DNA of 64,000 bases from Antarcticimicrobium sediminis (GTDB taxonomy: Bacteria; Pseudomonadota; Alphaproteobacteria; Rhodobacterales; Rhodobacteraceae), in contig NZ_SMFP01000006.1 in the NCBI RefSeq assembly GCF_004348975.1, forward strand, positions 124,001 through 188,000, read 5' to 3'. The notes under the pieces were generated by a model that was given only the letters and a program-made list of their open reading frames with translations, had not been told where the DNA came from and made no database searches. A program made the position numbers and the translations under genes. Positions within the stretch are counted from its first letter, which is position 1, and each line of letters begins with the position of its first letter. This document shows, in pieces, positions 16,341 to 24,670 of the stretch.

Positions 16341-17003
16341 ATGGCTATTCGTGCAGCAGATAGTATCTTCGAAACCTTGATCGATGAGATCATGGCCGGA
16401 CAGATGGTGCCGGGTGAGCCATTGGTAGAGCAGACGCTCGCCGAGCAGTTCGGGGTGTCGCGCACACCCGTAAGAGAGGCGTTGCACCGGCTGGAGCAGG
16501 CCTGCCTTGCCGAGCGCGGGGCGCGGCGCGCCTTTGTGGTGCGGCGCATGGCGCCCGAAGATCTGGCCGAGCTGTTTGAGGCGACGGGCGAGATCGAGAG
16601 CACACTTGCCGCGCTCGCCGCGAAAAGAATGAGCGAGATCGAGCGGCGCAAGCTGGAGACGGTTCTGGACGAGGGCGACGCCTGTGACGACCCGGCGGCC
16701 TACAGCGAAATAAACAGCCGCTTTCACGAAATCATCAAATCAGGCGCTCGAAATTCGATCTTGGCCTCCACGCTGGACGAGTTGAATCTGCGTACGCTGG
16801 CTTGGCGTGCTGCGAATTTTCGTGAAGACAGTCGACGCTTGGCCTCCTCGCGCGTTGAACATCGCGGCATCACTCAGGCGATCCTGTCGCAGGATGCCGA
16901 TACCACGCGGCGGCAAATGTGCAGCCACGTCGCCTCGTCCTACATCGTTTTGTCCGACATTCTCGCCCGGCGTTCACCGGACCGAAGCGGCCCGCAATTC
17001 TAG
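16341..17003 (+). CDS. GntR-family regulator, FCD (FadR-like) subfamily
   Basis: A 220-residue regulator with an N-terminal winged helix (LAEQFGVSRTPVREALHRLE, about residues 33-52) and an FCD ligand domain with the metal-binding pattern: an acidic residue near 'ATGEIEST', H133 region 'SRFHEIIKSGA' and a later 'RVEHRGITQAI'. It is divergent from the second Dpp-type operon and 18 bp upstream of the TauE-type exporter. It probably responds to a carboxylate or amino-acid-like product of the imported compound and controls both units. Confidence 0.88.
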   Translation: MAIRAADSIFETLIDEIMAGQMVPGEPLVEQTLAEQFGVSRTPVREALHRLEQACLAERGARRAFVVRRMAPEDLAELFEATGEIESTLAALAAKRMSEIERRKLETVLDEGDACDDPAAYSEINSRFHEIIKSGARNSILASTLDELNLRTLAWRAANFREDSRRLASSRVEHRGITQAILSQDADTTRRQMCSHVASSYIVLSDILARRSPDRSGPQF

Positions 17004-17021
17004 AAGATACAGGAGTATCCC

Positions 17022-17846
17022 ATGCCCGACCTGACCCTGACGTTTGAGCTATTGTTGTTCCTTGTCGTTATTGGCGGCGGGGCGGGGGTGCTCGCGGGAT
17101 TGTTGGGCGTCGGTGGCGGTATCGTTTTGGTGCCGGCCTTCTTCTTTACCTTCCAGATTCTGGGATACGATGGGCCGCAGGTGATGCAGGTCTGTCTGGC
17201 GACCTCGCTGGCCACGATCATCGTGACGTCCTTGCGCTCGGTGATCAGCCACAACCGCAAGGGGGCGGTCGACTGGAAGATTCTCAAAGGCTGGGGGCCG
17301 GGTATTGTTCTGGGCTCGATCGCAGGCGTGCTGATGGTCTCGTCGCTGCGGTCGGTCACTCTGCAAATGATCTTTGGCGTGCTGGCATTGATCGTCGGGG
17401 CCTATATGGCATTGGGCAAAAGCAGTTGGCGCATTGCCGAAGAGATGCCGAGCGGCATCAAGACCTATTTCTATTCGCCGGTGGTGGGTTTCTTGTCGGC
17501 CCTTATGGGCATTGGCGGCGGCAGTTTCGGCGTGCCGTTGATGAATCTGCACAATGTACCCATCCATCGGGCGGTCGCGACTGCGGCGGGATTCGGCATT
17601 TTGATTGCCGGGCCTTCGGCTGTCGGCTTTTTGTTCCTGAACATCGAGCCGGGTTCGCGCCCGCCGCTGACCGTGGGGGCGGTGAATATTCCGGCCTTTC
17701 TGGTGGTGATCGCCATGACGCTGCTGACGACGCCTTTGGGCGTGAAATTGGCCCATGCGATGAACCCGGCGCCGCTGAAGCGGGCGTTTGGGGCATTTCT
17801 GATCCTCGTGGCCCTGAATATGCTTCGCAAGGCGATGTTCGGCTGA
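17022..17846 (+). CDS. TauE/SafE-family sulfite/anion exporter
   Basis: A 274-residue inner-membrane protein of about eight helices, with the two family repeats: GGGAGVLAGLLGVGGGIVLV near the N-terminus and 'GFLSALMGIGGGSFGVPLMN' in the middle. TauE/SafE proteins export sulfite, sulfoacetate or other organic anions made during organosulfur breakdown. AGGAGT at 17011-17016 precedes the ATG. It follows gntR by 18 bp. Its place next to a gamma-glutamyl-type import operon is consistent with disposal of sulfite from a sulfur-containing substrate, but this is inferred. Confidence 0.88.
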   Translation: MPDLTLTFELLLFLVVIGGGAGVLAGLLGVGGGIVLVPAFFFTFQILGYDGPQVMQVCLATSLATIIVTSLRSVISHNRKGAVDWKILKGWGPGIVLGSIAGVLMVSSLRSVTLQMIFGVLALIVGAYMALGKSSWRIAEEMPSGIKTYFYSPVVGFLSALMGIGGGSFGVPLMNLHNVPIHRAVATAAGFGILIAGPSAVGFLFLNIEPGSRPPLTVGAVNIPAFLVVIAMTLLTTPLGVKLAHAMNPAPLKRAFGAFLILVALNMLRKAMFG

Positions 17847-18149
17847 ACTTGGTGCGGCGCAATTGATCATGGCAGATGCGCTGCGCGCCCTCTCTCAACG
17901 TTCGCTTTACAAGCGACTGGCGGTCCGCTGGACGTTCTGACGCGCAGGCGTCCGCTCTGCCAGGCATTTCGCCAGACCGCACTGTTGTCGATTACTGCAG
18001 CAGGGAGTTCGCTGTATTTTGTAAAATATCATGATTTTATAAAATATTGTTGACCGGCCCCCCGAAGCCATCAAAGCTGTTCCTCAGAGAGGCACAGGGG
18101 TGATCGCGCGGCGCGCAGGGCCTGAAACCGACAGTGGATGAGGTGAGAG
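17847..18149. other. Intergenic region before the opine-dehydrogenase operon
   Basis: No gene is seen here. The first 150 bases are unremarkable. An AT-rich tandem repeat (18017-18047, listed separately) is followed by TTGACC at 18050-18055, which could be a -35 element. The matching -10 position is poor. Confidence 0.45.
18017..18047. repeat. Two direct copies of an AT-rich 13-mer, probable operator pair
   Basis: TTTTGTAAAATAT at 18017-18029 and TTTTATAAAATAT at 18035-18047 differ at one base and are 18 bp apart. Each is centred on a near-palindromic TTTTnTAAAA. They stand out against the GC-rich background and lie about 100 bp before the start at 18150. They are likely sites for a local regulator such as the GntR protein at 23379-24113. 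Confidence 0.55.
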
Positions 18150-19241
18150 ATGAAGATCGCTATTCTTGGGGGCGGCAATGGCTCGATCGCAGCGGCGGGG
18201 GATTTCGCGCTTGCCGGACACGAGGTGCGGCTGTGGCGGCGCAGCGCGTCGGATGTGGCCGAGCATGGCACGTTCGACGACACGATTACCCTGCGCGATG
18301 CGCAGGGCACCCGTAAGGGCAAGATGGCGCTGGTCACAAATGATATCGCCAAGGCGCTCGAGGGGGCCGAGTTGATCTTTTGTCCGATCCCTGCGACCGC
18401 GCATGACGACCTTGCGCCCGTGCTGGCGCCGCATCTGAAACCTGGTCAGGTGATCTTTCTGCCGCCGGGCACGCTGGGGACGATGATCTTGGCCAATGCC
18501 GCGCGCGATGCCGGCACGCTGAGCGGCGTCGCCTTCGCCGAGACCGGCACCTTGCCCTGGTTGGTGCGCAAACATGGCTTTGCCGAGGTCGTCGTCTCGA
18601 CCCGTGCCGTCCGCCTGCCGACGGGCGTCTATCCGGTGGCGCTGACGGATGCCGCGCTGAAGGTCATCGACGCGGCCTTTCCCGGTGTGATCGAGCCTTG
18701 CGAGGATGTGCTTTCCGCTGCGCTGATGAACGCCGGGCCGATCATCCATCCGCCGCTAATCGTGATGAACGCAGGCCCGCTAGAGCATTTCGAAGCATGG
18801 GACATTCACAACGAGGGCACGCAGGCCTCGGTCCGCGCGGTCACGGATCAGCTGGACGCCGAACGGGTCGCCGTGCGCGAGGCCTTTGGCTATGGCGCGC
18901 CACATTTCCCGCTGGCGGATCACTACCACGACGATGGCGAGATGTGGATGTATGACCGCAAGAGCCGCGCCAACCTGACCGACAGTGGCGACTGGCGCGA
19001 AAAGATCGACCTGCACGCGCATCGCTACATGATGGAAGACACGCGGCTGGGACTGTCGCTGATCTGTTCGATGGCCAAGGTGGCCGGGGTCGATGTGCCG
19101 ATCGCCGCTGGGTTGCTCGCGATTAGCGGTGCGATCAATGGCGTCGATTTCATGGAAAACGGGCGCGCGCTGGACGCCGTCGGCCTTGGTGGGCTGTCGC
19201 TGGAGGCGCTGAAGGCCGCCGCGCAAGGGCCTGCGGCATGA
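18150..19241 (+). CDS. NAD/NADP octopine/nopaline dehydrogenase family protein
   Basis: A 363-residue oxidoreductase. An N-terminal Rossmann fold (AILGGGNGSIAAAGDFALAG, residues 4-23) is followed by the opine dehydrogenase helical domain with MNAGPIIHPPLIVMNAGPL near residue 193 and a conserved His. 'RYMMEDTRLGLSLICSMAK' lies toward the C-terminus. Family members reversibly join an amino acid and a keto acid by a secondary amine using NAD(P)H; catabolic members split opines. It overlaps the next dehydrogenase by ATGA and shares the strand with a TRAP importer. This suggests oxidation of an imported amine or opine-like compound. The substrate is not known. Confidence 0.82.
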   Translation: MKIAILGGGNGSIAAAGDFALAGHEVRLWRRSASDVAEHGTFDDTITLRDAQGTRKGKMALVTNDIAKALEGAELIFCPIPATAHDDLAPVLAPHLKPGQVIFLPPGTLGTMILANAARDAGTLSGVAFAETGTLPWLVRKHGFAEVVVSTRAVRLPTGVYPVALTDAALKVIDAAFPGVIEPCEDVLSAALMNAGPIIHPPLIVMNAGPLEHFEAWDIHNEGTQASVRAVTDQLDAERVAVREAFGYGAPHFPLADHYHDDGEMWMYDRKSRANLTDSGDWREKIDLHAHRYMMEDTRLGLSLICSMAKVAGVDVPIAAGLLAISGAINGVDFMENGRALDAVGLGGLSLEALKAAAQGPAA

Positions 19242-20215
19242 GCGTGCCAATTGCCTGTCTGGGCGCGGGCCGGATGGGGCGGGGCATTGCGATTGTCTTT
19301 GCCTACGCCGGCCATCCGGTCAGCCTGATCGATTTCAAGCCGCGCGAAGCAGAGGCGTTTGACGCACTGGCCAAAGATGCCCGCACCGAGATCACTGACA
19401 CGCTGCAGATGATGTCGCGCTTTGGCATGTTCGATGCTGATCTGGTGAGCTCGATTGCGGCGCGCGTCAGTATCGTCGTCGAGGCAGAGGCGGGTGCGGC
19501 GCTGGCCACGGCGGCGGTGGTCTTTGAAGGCTTTCCCGAGGTGCCTGAGCTGAAGCGCGAGGCGCTGGCGCGGGCCGAGGCCTTGATGGGGCCCGAGGCG
19601 ATACTGGCCTCGACCACCTCGACCATCCTGGTCGATGACCTGTCGGGGGCCCTGGCGCGACCGGCGCAGTTTCTGAACGCCCATTGGCTGAACCCGGCGT
19701 TTCTGGTGCCGCTGGTCGAGCTTTCGCCCGGTGCGTCGACTGATCCTGCGGTCACGGCGCGGCTGTCGGCGCTGCTGGAAGGGATCGGCAAGGTGCCGGT
19801 CACCTGTGCGGCCAGCCCCGGTTACATGATTCCGCGCATTCAACAGGTGGCGATGAACGAAGCCGCGCGCATGGTCGAGGAAGGCGTTGCCAGTGCCGAG
19901 GATCTGGAAAAGGCCATCCGTTATGGCTTCAGCTTCCGGTTCTCGGTGCTGGGGCTGCTGGAGTTCATCGACTGGGGTGGTGGCGACATCCTGTACTATG
20001 CCAGCGAATACCTGTCCAAGGCGCTGGAGAATGATCGCTATGCGGCGCCTGATGTGATCCGCGCGAACATGGAACAGGGGCGCATCGGGCTGAAAACCCG
20101 GCAAGGTTTTCTTAACTATGAGGGCATGGATGTGGCTGCCTACCGCGAAGACCGGTTGCGCGCGCTGGCCGGGCGACTGGCTGCCGAAGGGCTGATGATC
20201 CCGCCGGTGGCGTGA
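19238..20215 (+). CDS. 3-hydroxyacyl-CoA dehydrogenase-like NAD-binding protein
   Basis: A 325-residue protein with a Rossmann motif GAGRMGRG (residues 9-16), acidic residue at the end of strand 2 (LIDFKPREAEAF), the 'STTSTILVDDLS' segment and the catalytic-type HWLNPAFLVPLVEL region that corresponds to the His-Glu dyad area of 3-hydroxybutyryl-CoA dehydrogenase and carnitine dehydrogenase. The C-terminal helical domain has 'GPG'-like replacement 'SPGYMIPRIQ' and 'GFSFRFSVLGLLEFIDWGG'. Its pairing with the opine-dehydrogenase-like gene suggests two steps of one pathway. The exact substrate is unknown and a CoA ester is not required. Confidence 0.82.
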   Translation: MSVPIACLGAGRMGRGIAIVFAYAGHPVSLIDFKPREAEAFDALAKDARTEITDTLQMMSRFGMFDADLVSSIAARVSIVVEAEAGAALATAAVVFEGFPEVPELKREALARAEALMGPEAILASTTSTILVDDLSGALARPAQFLNAHWLNPAFLVPLVELSPGASTDPAVTARLSALLEGIGKVPVTCAASPGYMIPRIQQVAMNEAARMVEEGVASAEDLEKAIRYGFSFRFSVLGLLEFIDWGGGDILYYASEYLSKALENDRYAAPDVIRANMEQGRIGLKTRQGFLNYEGMDVAAYREDRLRALAGRLAAEGLMIPPVA

Positions 20216-20262
20216 GGGCTTTGCCCCTCTCCGCCGATCACAAATCAGGCTGATTTTCAAAA

Positions 20263-20304
20263 TAATGAGAAATCATGCAAATTTAATGAGAAATCATGCA
20301 AATT
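20263..20304. repeat. Perfect 21-bp tandem duplication in the TRAP promoter region
   Basis: The 21 bases 20263-20283 are repeated exactly at 20284-20304; each copy holds TGAGAAATCATGCAAATT. The period equals two helical turns, so two bound protein dimers would face the same side. A TTGACT element (20308-20313) begins 3 bp after the second copy and may be the -35 box of the TRAP genes. Confidence 0.7.
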
Positions 20305-20436
20305 GGTTTGACTTCGGGCCGCCCGGGAAAAATCATCTGAGTGACATGATAGCAAAGGCTCGCCCCCTCTGAGGGGCGGGTCAATACAGGCCGGACAACA
20401 GGCCAGATCCCCCCCCCCAACAGGAAAGTGAATGAC

Positions 20437-21462
20437 ATGATCGAGAAGACCACTCATCGTCGACGGTCCCGCCTTAAGACAAGCATGATGGCGGCGGTTG
20501 CTGCGGGCGTCATGCTGTCGGGCACGTCCCTGCGCGCAGAAGAAGTTCTGAAGGCCGTAAGCGCCTTTCCTCTCCCGATGGTCTTGAGCCAGGATTTCCT
20601 GGAATTTGTCACAGACGTGAACGAAAAGGGCGAGGGGATCGTCAAGATCCAGTTGATGGGTGGACCCGAGGTCATGCCGTCGGCGCAACAGATCGATGCC
20701 GTGAAACGTGGGATCATCGACATTCAATACGGGCCTGCGACCTACCACCTCGGCTCGGCCCCCGAAATTGATGCGTTTGTCGGTGCCACCGTCAGCCCCG
20801 AAGAGGCGCGCGAGAACGGCGGCTTTGAGCTGATGCAGACGATCCTGCAGGACCGGTTGGGCGTGCGGATGCTGTCGATGGCGCAGGCGGGGCTGGAGTT
20901 CTATGTCTGGACCGTCGACAAACCCAAGATCAAGGAGGATGGCAGCGTCGATCTGAATGGGATGCGCCTGCGGTCGCAGCCGATCTACCAGTCGTTCTTT
21001 GAAGGGATGGGCGCGGTTCCGGTCTCGGTCGGGGTGCCGGATGTTTATACCGGGCTTGAGCGTGGCACCTTTGATGGTATCGGTTGGCCGATTGCCGGGG
21101 TGACCGATTTTTCTTGGGACAAGTATCTGAAATATCGCATTGATCCGGGCTTTTTCAATTCGGACCTGATCATCGTGATCAACCCCGAAAGCTATGCCGA
21201 CCTGTCCGGCGAAGCCCGCGCGGTGATCGATCAAGCCGCTCTGGAGTATGAGCGTGACTCGCGTCAGCGGCTGGCCGAGCTTACCGCCGAGACCGACAAA
21301 AAGGTGCGCGATGCCGGTATCGAGGTGATCACGCTCGAAGGCAGTACGGCCACCGATTATCTTGATGGGGCCTTCGGCAGCGCATGGGCGCGGCTGAAAG
21401 CCTCGGACAGCACGCACTATGATGAACTGCGGGCCGCCTTCTATCCCAGCGACGCTGAGTGA
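20437..21462 (+). CDS. dctP: TRAP transporter substrate-binding protein (DctP family)
   Basis: A protein of about 341 residues. ATG 20437 is preferred over GTG 20428 because CAGGAAAG sits at 20421-20428. The N-terminus is basic (HRRRSRLKTSMM), then a hydrophobic signal segment ends near 'TSLRA'. The DctP fold features include 'PSAQQIDAVKRGIIDIQYGPA' and 'LNGMRLRSQPIYQSFFEGMG', with the ligand-binding Arg in GMRLR. It binds an organic anion in the periplasm and passes it to the DctQM permease encoded next. Confidence 0.9.
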   Translation: MIEKTTHRRRSRLKTSMMAAVAAGVMLSGTSLRAEEVLKAVSAFPLPMVLSQDFLEFVTDVNEKGEGIVKIQLMGGPEVMPSAQQIDAVKRGIIDIQYGPATYHLGSAPEIDAFVGATVSPEEARENGGFELMQTILQDRLGVRMLSMAQAGLEFYVWTVDKPKIKEDGSVDLNGMRLRSQPIYQSFFEGMGAVPVSVGVPDVYTGLERGTFDGIGWPIAGVTDFSWDKYLKYRIDPGFFNSDLIIVINPESYADLSGEARAVIDQAALEYERDSRQRLAELTAETDKKVRDAGIEVITLEGSTATDYLDGAFGSAWARLKASDSTHYDELRAAFYPSDAE

Positions 21463-21546
21463 AACCGCGCGCATAGCGCCGATTTCGACCCGTGGGGCAG
21501 GCCGCGAAGGCCTGTCCCCGCCCCCATGAAAAACAGGACGTTCCCC

Positions 21547-22041
21547 ATGCTGGCCAGGCTATATGACCGCGCCATCTTTGGCCTTGCCGTATCAGGCGCG
21601 CTTAGTCTTTTGCTGACGACATTGATGATCGTCGTCGATGTGGTCCTCAGAAACACCGGATATCATCCGCTTCAATCCTCCAGCGCGCTGTCAGAATATG
21701 CGATGCTGTTTTCGACTATGGCCGCAGCCCCTTGGCTGGTGCGCGAAAACGGCCATGTTGCGATCACCGCTTTTGTCTCCATGATGCCGAGCAGGCTGCG
21801 CTTTGCCAACGGGATGGTGACGCAGGCGCTGGCGGTTGCGGTGCTGGCCCTGCTGAGTTGGCGCGCTGCGGTGATCGGGCTGGAAAAGGCGGCAAATGGC
21901 ACGATGGACATGCGCTCCATCACTTTGCCCGCTTGGGTACTTTACGCGATGCTCGCGGTCGGGCTGGGGCTGATGGCGATGGAATTCCTGCGCTTGCTGC
22001 TCCGGCGCGAGGTCTATGCCGGTACTGCGGGGGCGTCCTGA
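21547..22041 (+). CDS. dctQ: TRAP transporter small permease (DctQ family)
   Basis: A 164-residue membrane protein with four predicted helices, starting LARLYDRAIFGLAVSGALSL. It contains the family segment 'VVDVVLRNTGYHPLQSSSALSEYAML'-type helix 2 and ENGHVAI before helix 3. ATG 21547 is preferred because AGGACG lies just upstream; ATG 21526 would add seven residues and has no ribosome binding site. The stop overlaps the large permease start (TGATG). Confidence 0.85.
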   Translation: MLARLYDRAIFGLAVSGALSLLLTTLMIVVDVVLRNTGYHPLQSSSALSEYAMLFSTMAAAPWLVRENGHVAITAFVSMMPSRLRFANGMVTQALAVAVLALLSWRAAVIGLEKAANGTMDMRSITLPAWVLYAMLAVGLGLMAMEFLRLLLRREVYAGTAGAS

Positions 22042-23354
22042 TGGAATGGTATATGGCCACGGCCCTGTTGCTGGGCGGACTGCTGGCGCTGATGTTCCTT
22101 GCTATGCCGGTCGCCATCGCCTTTCTGGCGATCAACGTGGTGGGGGTGCTGCTGTTCATGGGAGGCCTGAACGGCGTCGACCAGTTGATCGCCAATTCGA
22201 CCGACTCGATCACCTCTTTCGCGCTGGTGCCGGTGCCCCTGTTCACCATCATGGGCGAGCTGCTGTTTCACACCGGGCTGGCAGTCAAGCTGTTTGATGC
22301 GCTGGACATGTGCTTCGGGCGGATCAAGGGGCGGCTTAGCTATCTGACCGTGGCGGGCGGCACGCTGTTTGCAACGCTTTCGGGCTCCTCAATGGCGAAT
22401 ACCGCAATGCTCGGGTCGACCCTGATGCCGGACATGCTGCGCCGGGGCTACAAGCCGCATCTGATCATGGGGCCTATCATCGCGACCGGGGGCGTGGCGA
22501 TGATCATCCCGCCCTCGTCGCTGGCGGTTCTGCTTGGCTCGCTGGCGCGCATCGACGTTGGCGCGCTGCTGATTGCCGGGCTGATCCCGGGGCTGGTGCT
22601 GATGGCGATGTTCGTCGCCATGATCCGGCTGCAGATCGCGCTCGACCCGGACGCCGCGCCGCAATACGCGGTGGAGCCGCATTCGCTTGGCGAGATCCTG
22701 CGTTCGCTCGCCCTCAACGTGCTGCCGATGAGCCTTGTTGTCTTTTGCGTCATTGGGTTGATCTTGCTGGGCTGGGCGACACCGACGGAATCCGCGGCCT
22801 TCGGGGCGCTGTCGGTGGCCATTCTGGCGGCCATCTATGGCAAGCTGAGCCGGGCCGCGCTGATGAAGTCGATGATGGGCACGCTCAAGGTCTCGGGGAT
22901 GATGCTGATGATCATCATCGGCTCGACCACGTTTTCGCAATTGCTGGCGTTTTCCGGGGCCTCGTCGGGGCTGATCAGCTTTGCCACCGGGTTCGATCTG
23001 GGCCATTTCGGGATGCTGGCGGCGATGCTTGTGGTGCTGCTGGTGCTGGGCATGTTCATGGATCAACTCTCGATCATGATGCTGACCCTGCCGGTCTTCA
23101 TGCCACTGATCGCGCTGTATGATATCGATCCGATCTGGTTCGGCGTGACCATGCTGTTGGCGCTGGAGATGAGCCTTGCCACGCCGCCCTTCGGGTTGCT
23201 GTTGTTTGTCATGGCCGGGGTGGCCCCCAAGGGCACGACACTGGGGCAGATCGCACGCTCGGTCCTGCCGTATCTGGCCTGCACGCTGGTGCTGATCCTG
23301 CTGCTGGCGATGTTTCCAGGGTTGGCGACATGGCTGCCGGGGCTGATCGACTAG
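22041..23354 (+). CDS. dctM: TRAP transporter large permease (DctM family)
   Basis: A 437-residue permease with about 12 membrane segments. It has 'FLAMPVAIAFLAINVVGVLL' near the start, VPLFTIMGELLFHTGLAVKL, the hairpin region GGTLFATLSGSSMANTAMLG and 'TGGVAMIIPPSSLAVLLG'. These match DctM and SiaM-type carriers. It uses the sodium gradient with DctQ. It ends 24 bp before the convergent GntR gene. Confidence 0.92.
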   Translation: MEWYMATALLLGGLLALMFLAMPVAIAFLAINVVGVLLFMGGLNGVDQLIANSTDSITSFALVPVPLFTIMGELLFHTGLAVKLFDALDMCFGRIKGRLSYLTVAGGTLFATLSGSSMANTAMLGSTLMPDMLRRGYKPHLIMGPIIATGGVAMIIPPSSLAVLLGSLARIDVGALLIAGLIPGLVLMAMFVAMIRLQIALDPDAAPQYAVEPHSLGEILRSLALNVLPMSLVVFCVIGLILLGWATPTESAAFGALSVAILAAIYGKLSRAALMKSMMGTLKVSGMMLMIIIGSTTFSQLLAFSGASSGLISFATGFDLGHFGMLAAMLVVLLVLGMFMDQLSIMMLTLPVFMPLIALYDIDPIWFGVTMLLALEMSLATPPFGLLLFVMAGVAPKGTTLGQIARSVLPYLACTLVLILLLAMFPGLATWLPGLID

Positions 23355-23378
23355 GCTGTGATCTGTCGCGCGTAGTCC

Positions 23379-24113
23379 TCAGGTGCCGCGCGCGACTTCG
23401 TCCTCACCGTTCAGCAGGCTCTCGATGATCTCACCGGTGCGGCGAAAGCCCTTGGCCATCATCGCCACGGCCTCGTCTTCGCGCCGGGCCACGGCAAGTG
23501 CGGCGATCTGCTTGTGTTCGGCGAGATAGGACTGCTTGAGGAATATATTGCCGCCTTCGGTGGTGAAATAGGGCCAGCGATAGCGCTGCGTCTGGTTGTA
23601 CAGCTGGGTGGAGAACACCGTCATCCAGTTCGATCCGCTGGCGCTGATCAGCGCCCCGTGAAAGGCGCGGTGACGGTCTTCCAGCTGGGTCGTCTGCTCC
23701 TCTGTCGCGGCGTGGCCCAGCTTGAGGTTGCGCTCAAAACAGACCGAGAGCTTGTGGAGGGAGCCCATGACCCGTCCCTCCCAGTCATCATCTCCGGTGC
23801 GGATCGAGCGGCGGAATGCCTCGCAATCAATCAGGATGCGGGTCTCGATGGCGTCCCACATCTCGGTCGTCGAAATCTTGGTCACGCGGAAACCACGTGC
23901 GGCGTAGGAGACGACCAGTTGCTCGCTTTGCAACCGGTTCAGAGCCTCGCGCAGGGGCGAGAAGCTGAAACCGTAGCGGTCCTTCAGCGCCTGAAGGCGC
24001 AGCGGGCTGCCGGGGCGGAACTGCCCCTTGAGGATATCGAGGCGGATCCGGTCATAGGCGAGCTGCCCCAGGGTCTGATCAGAGGAACTCTCTGCGGTAT
24101 TGTCCGACGGCAT
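23379..24113 (-). CDS. GntR-family regulator, FCD subfamily
   Basis: A 244-residue regulator. The winged helix (QALKDRYGFSFSPLREALNR, about residues 43-62) has FSPLREAL in place of the usual SRTPVREAL. The FCD domain has the 'EDRHRAFHGALISAS' helix and 'AEHKQIAALAVAR' with the third His. It is convergent with the TRAP operon and ends 24 bp from it. The tandem sites at 18017 and 20263 are candidate targets. Confidence 0.88.
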   Translation of the reverse strand: MPSDNTAESSSDQTLGQLAYDRIRLDILKGQFRPGSPLRLQALKDRYGFSFSPLREALNRLQSEQLVVSYAARGFRVTKISTTEMWDAIETRILIDCEAFRRSIRTGDDDWEGRVMGSLHKLSVCFERNLKLGHAATEEQTTQLEDRHRAFHGALISASGSNWMTVFSTQLYNQTQRYRWPYFTTEGGNIFLKQSYLAEHKQIAALAVARREDEAVAMMAKGFRRTGEIIESLLNGEDEVARGT

Positions 24114-24336
24114 CTGCGCCTCCTGGGTCGGGCCCTTCTGGGGCCGCTGATGTGTCTGAAAGACTAAACATCCCCATGGGGGGCGGAAATACGAAATCTG
24201 GAACTTTCGAAAATATTCCCGAGGCGTGGCCCAATAGGGTCTTCATGCCGGAACAACTGTAAGCGGTGCAAAGACCCCATGTTTCAATAAAATAGGGGGG
24301 TTGAGATACTGTCGCCATTACTGAAAGGAGGTGGCG

Positions 24337-24651
24337 ATGTTGGATGGAACGATGCCGGAAGAGACGAAGGTGTGGGGCTTCACTGTCCCCGTCTCGTCGA
24401 CTGGCCGGCGCAAATGGCCGGAGGCTTTCAGGACCCAGGTCGTCGAGAAGATCAATAACGGGGCCGGTATCCGTGAAACGGCGGAAGAGATCGGAGCGAA
24501 CAAGTCGCTGGTGGCTCTCTGGATCAAGAAGGCTGAACCTGCGCAAACGCGAAGAGCAAAACGTCGGCTGATCATGAAACCCAAAGCTTTACTTGCCCCC
24601 TGCAAACCCCGTTGGCATTTGCTAGCGGAGCGGCGGGCACCGAACAAATGA
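24337..24651 (+). CDS. Short transposase OrfA-like helix-turn-helix protein (IS remnant)
   Basis: A 104-codon frame with a perfect AAAGGAGG at 24324-24331 before ATG 24337. Residues 24-66 (RRKWPEAFRTQVVEKI then ETAEEIGANKSLVALWIKKAE) look like the HTH of IS3/IS66-type OrfA proteins. After residue 68 the sequence is basic and unlike a transposase. No OrfB or terminal inverted repeats are visible nearby, so this is probably a leftover of an element whose other parts are lost. Confidence 0.5.
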   Translation: MLDGTMPEETKVWGFTVPVSSTGRRKWPEAFRTQVVEKINNGAGIRETAEEIGANKSLVALWIKKAEPAQTRRAKRRLIMKPKALLAPCKPRWHLLAERRAPNK

Positions 24652-24670
24652 CACTATGAAAGGACGCAGC

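Noticed and set aside
24337-24651. Complete insertion sequence
   Set aside because: Only an OrfA-like HTH frame is seen. No OrfB, terminal inverted repeats or target duplication can be found around it.
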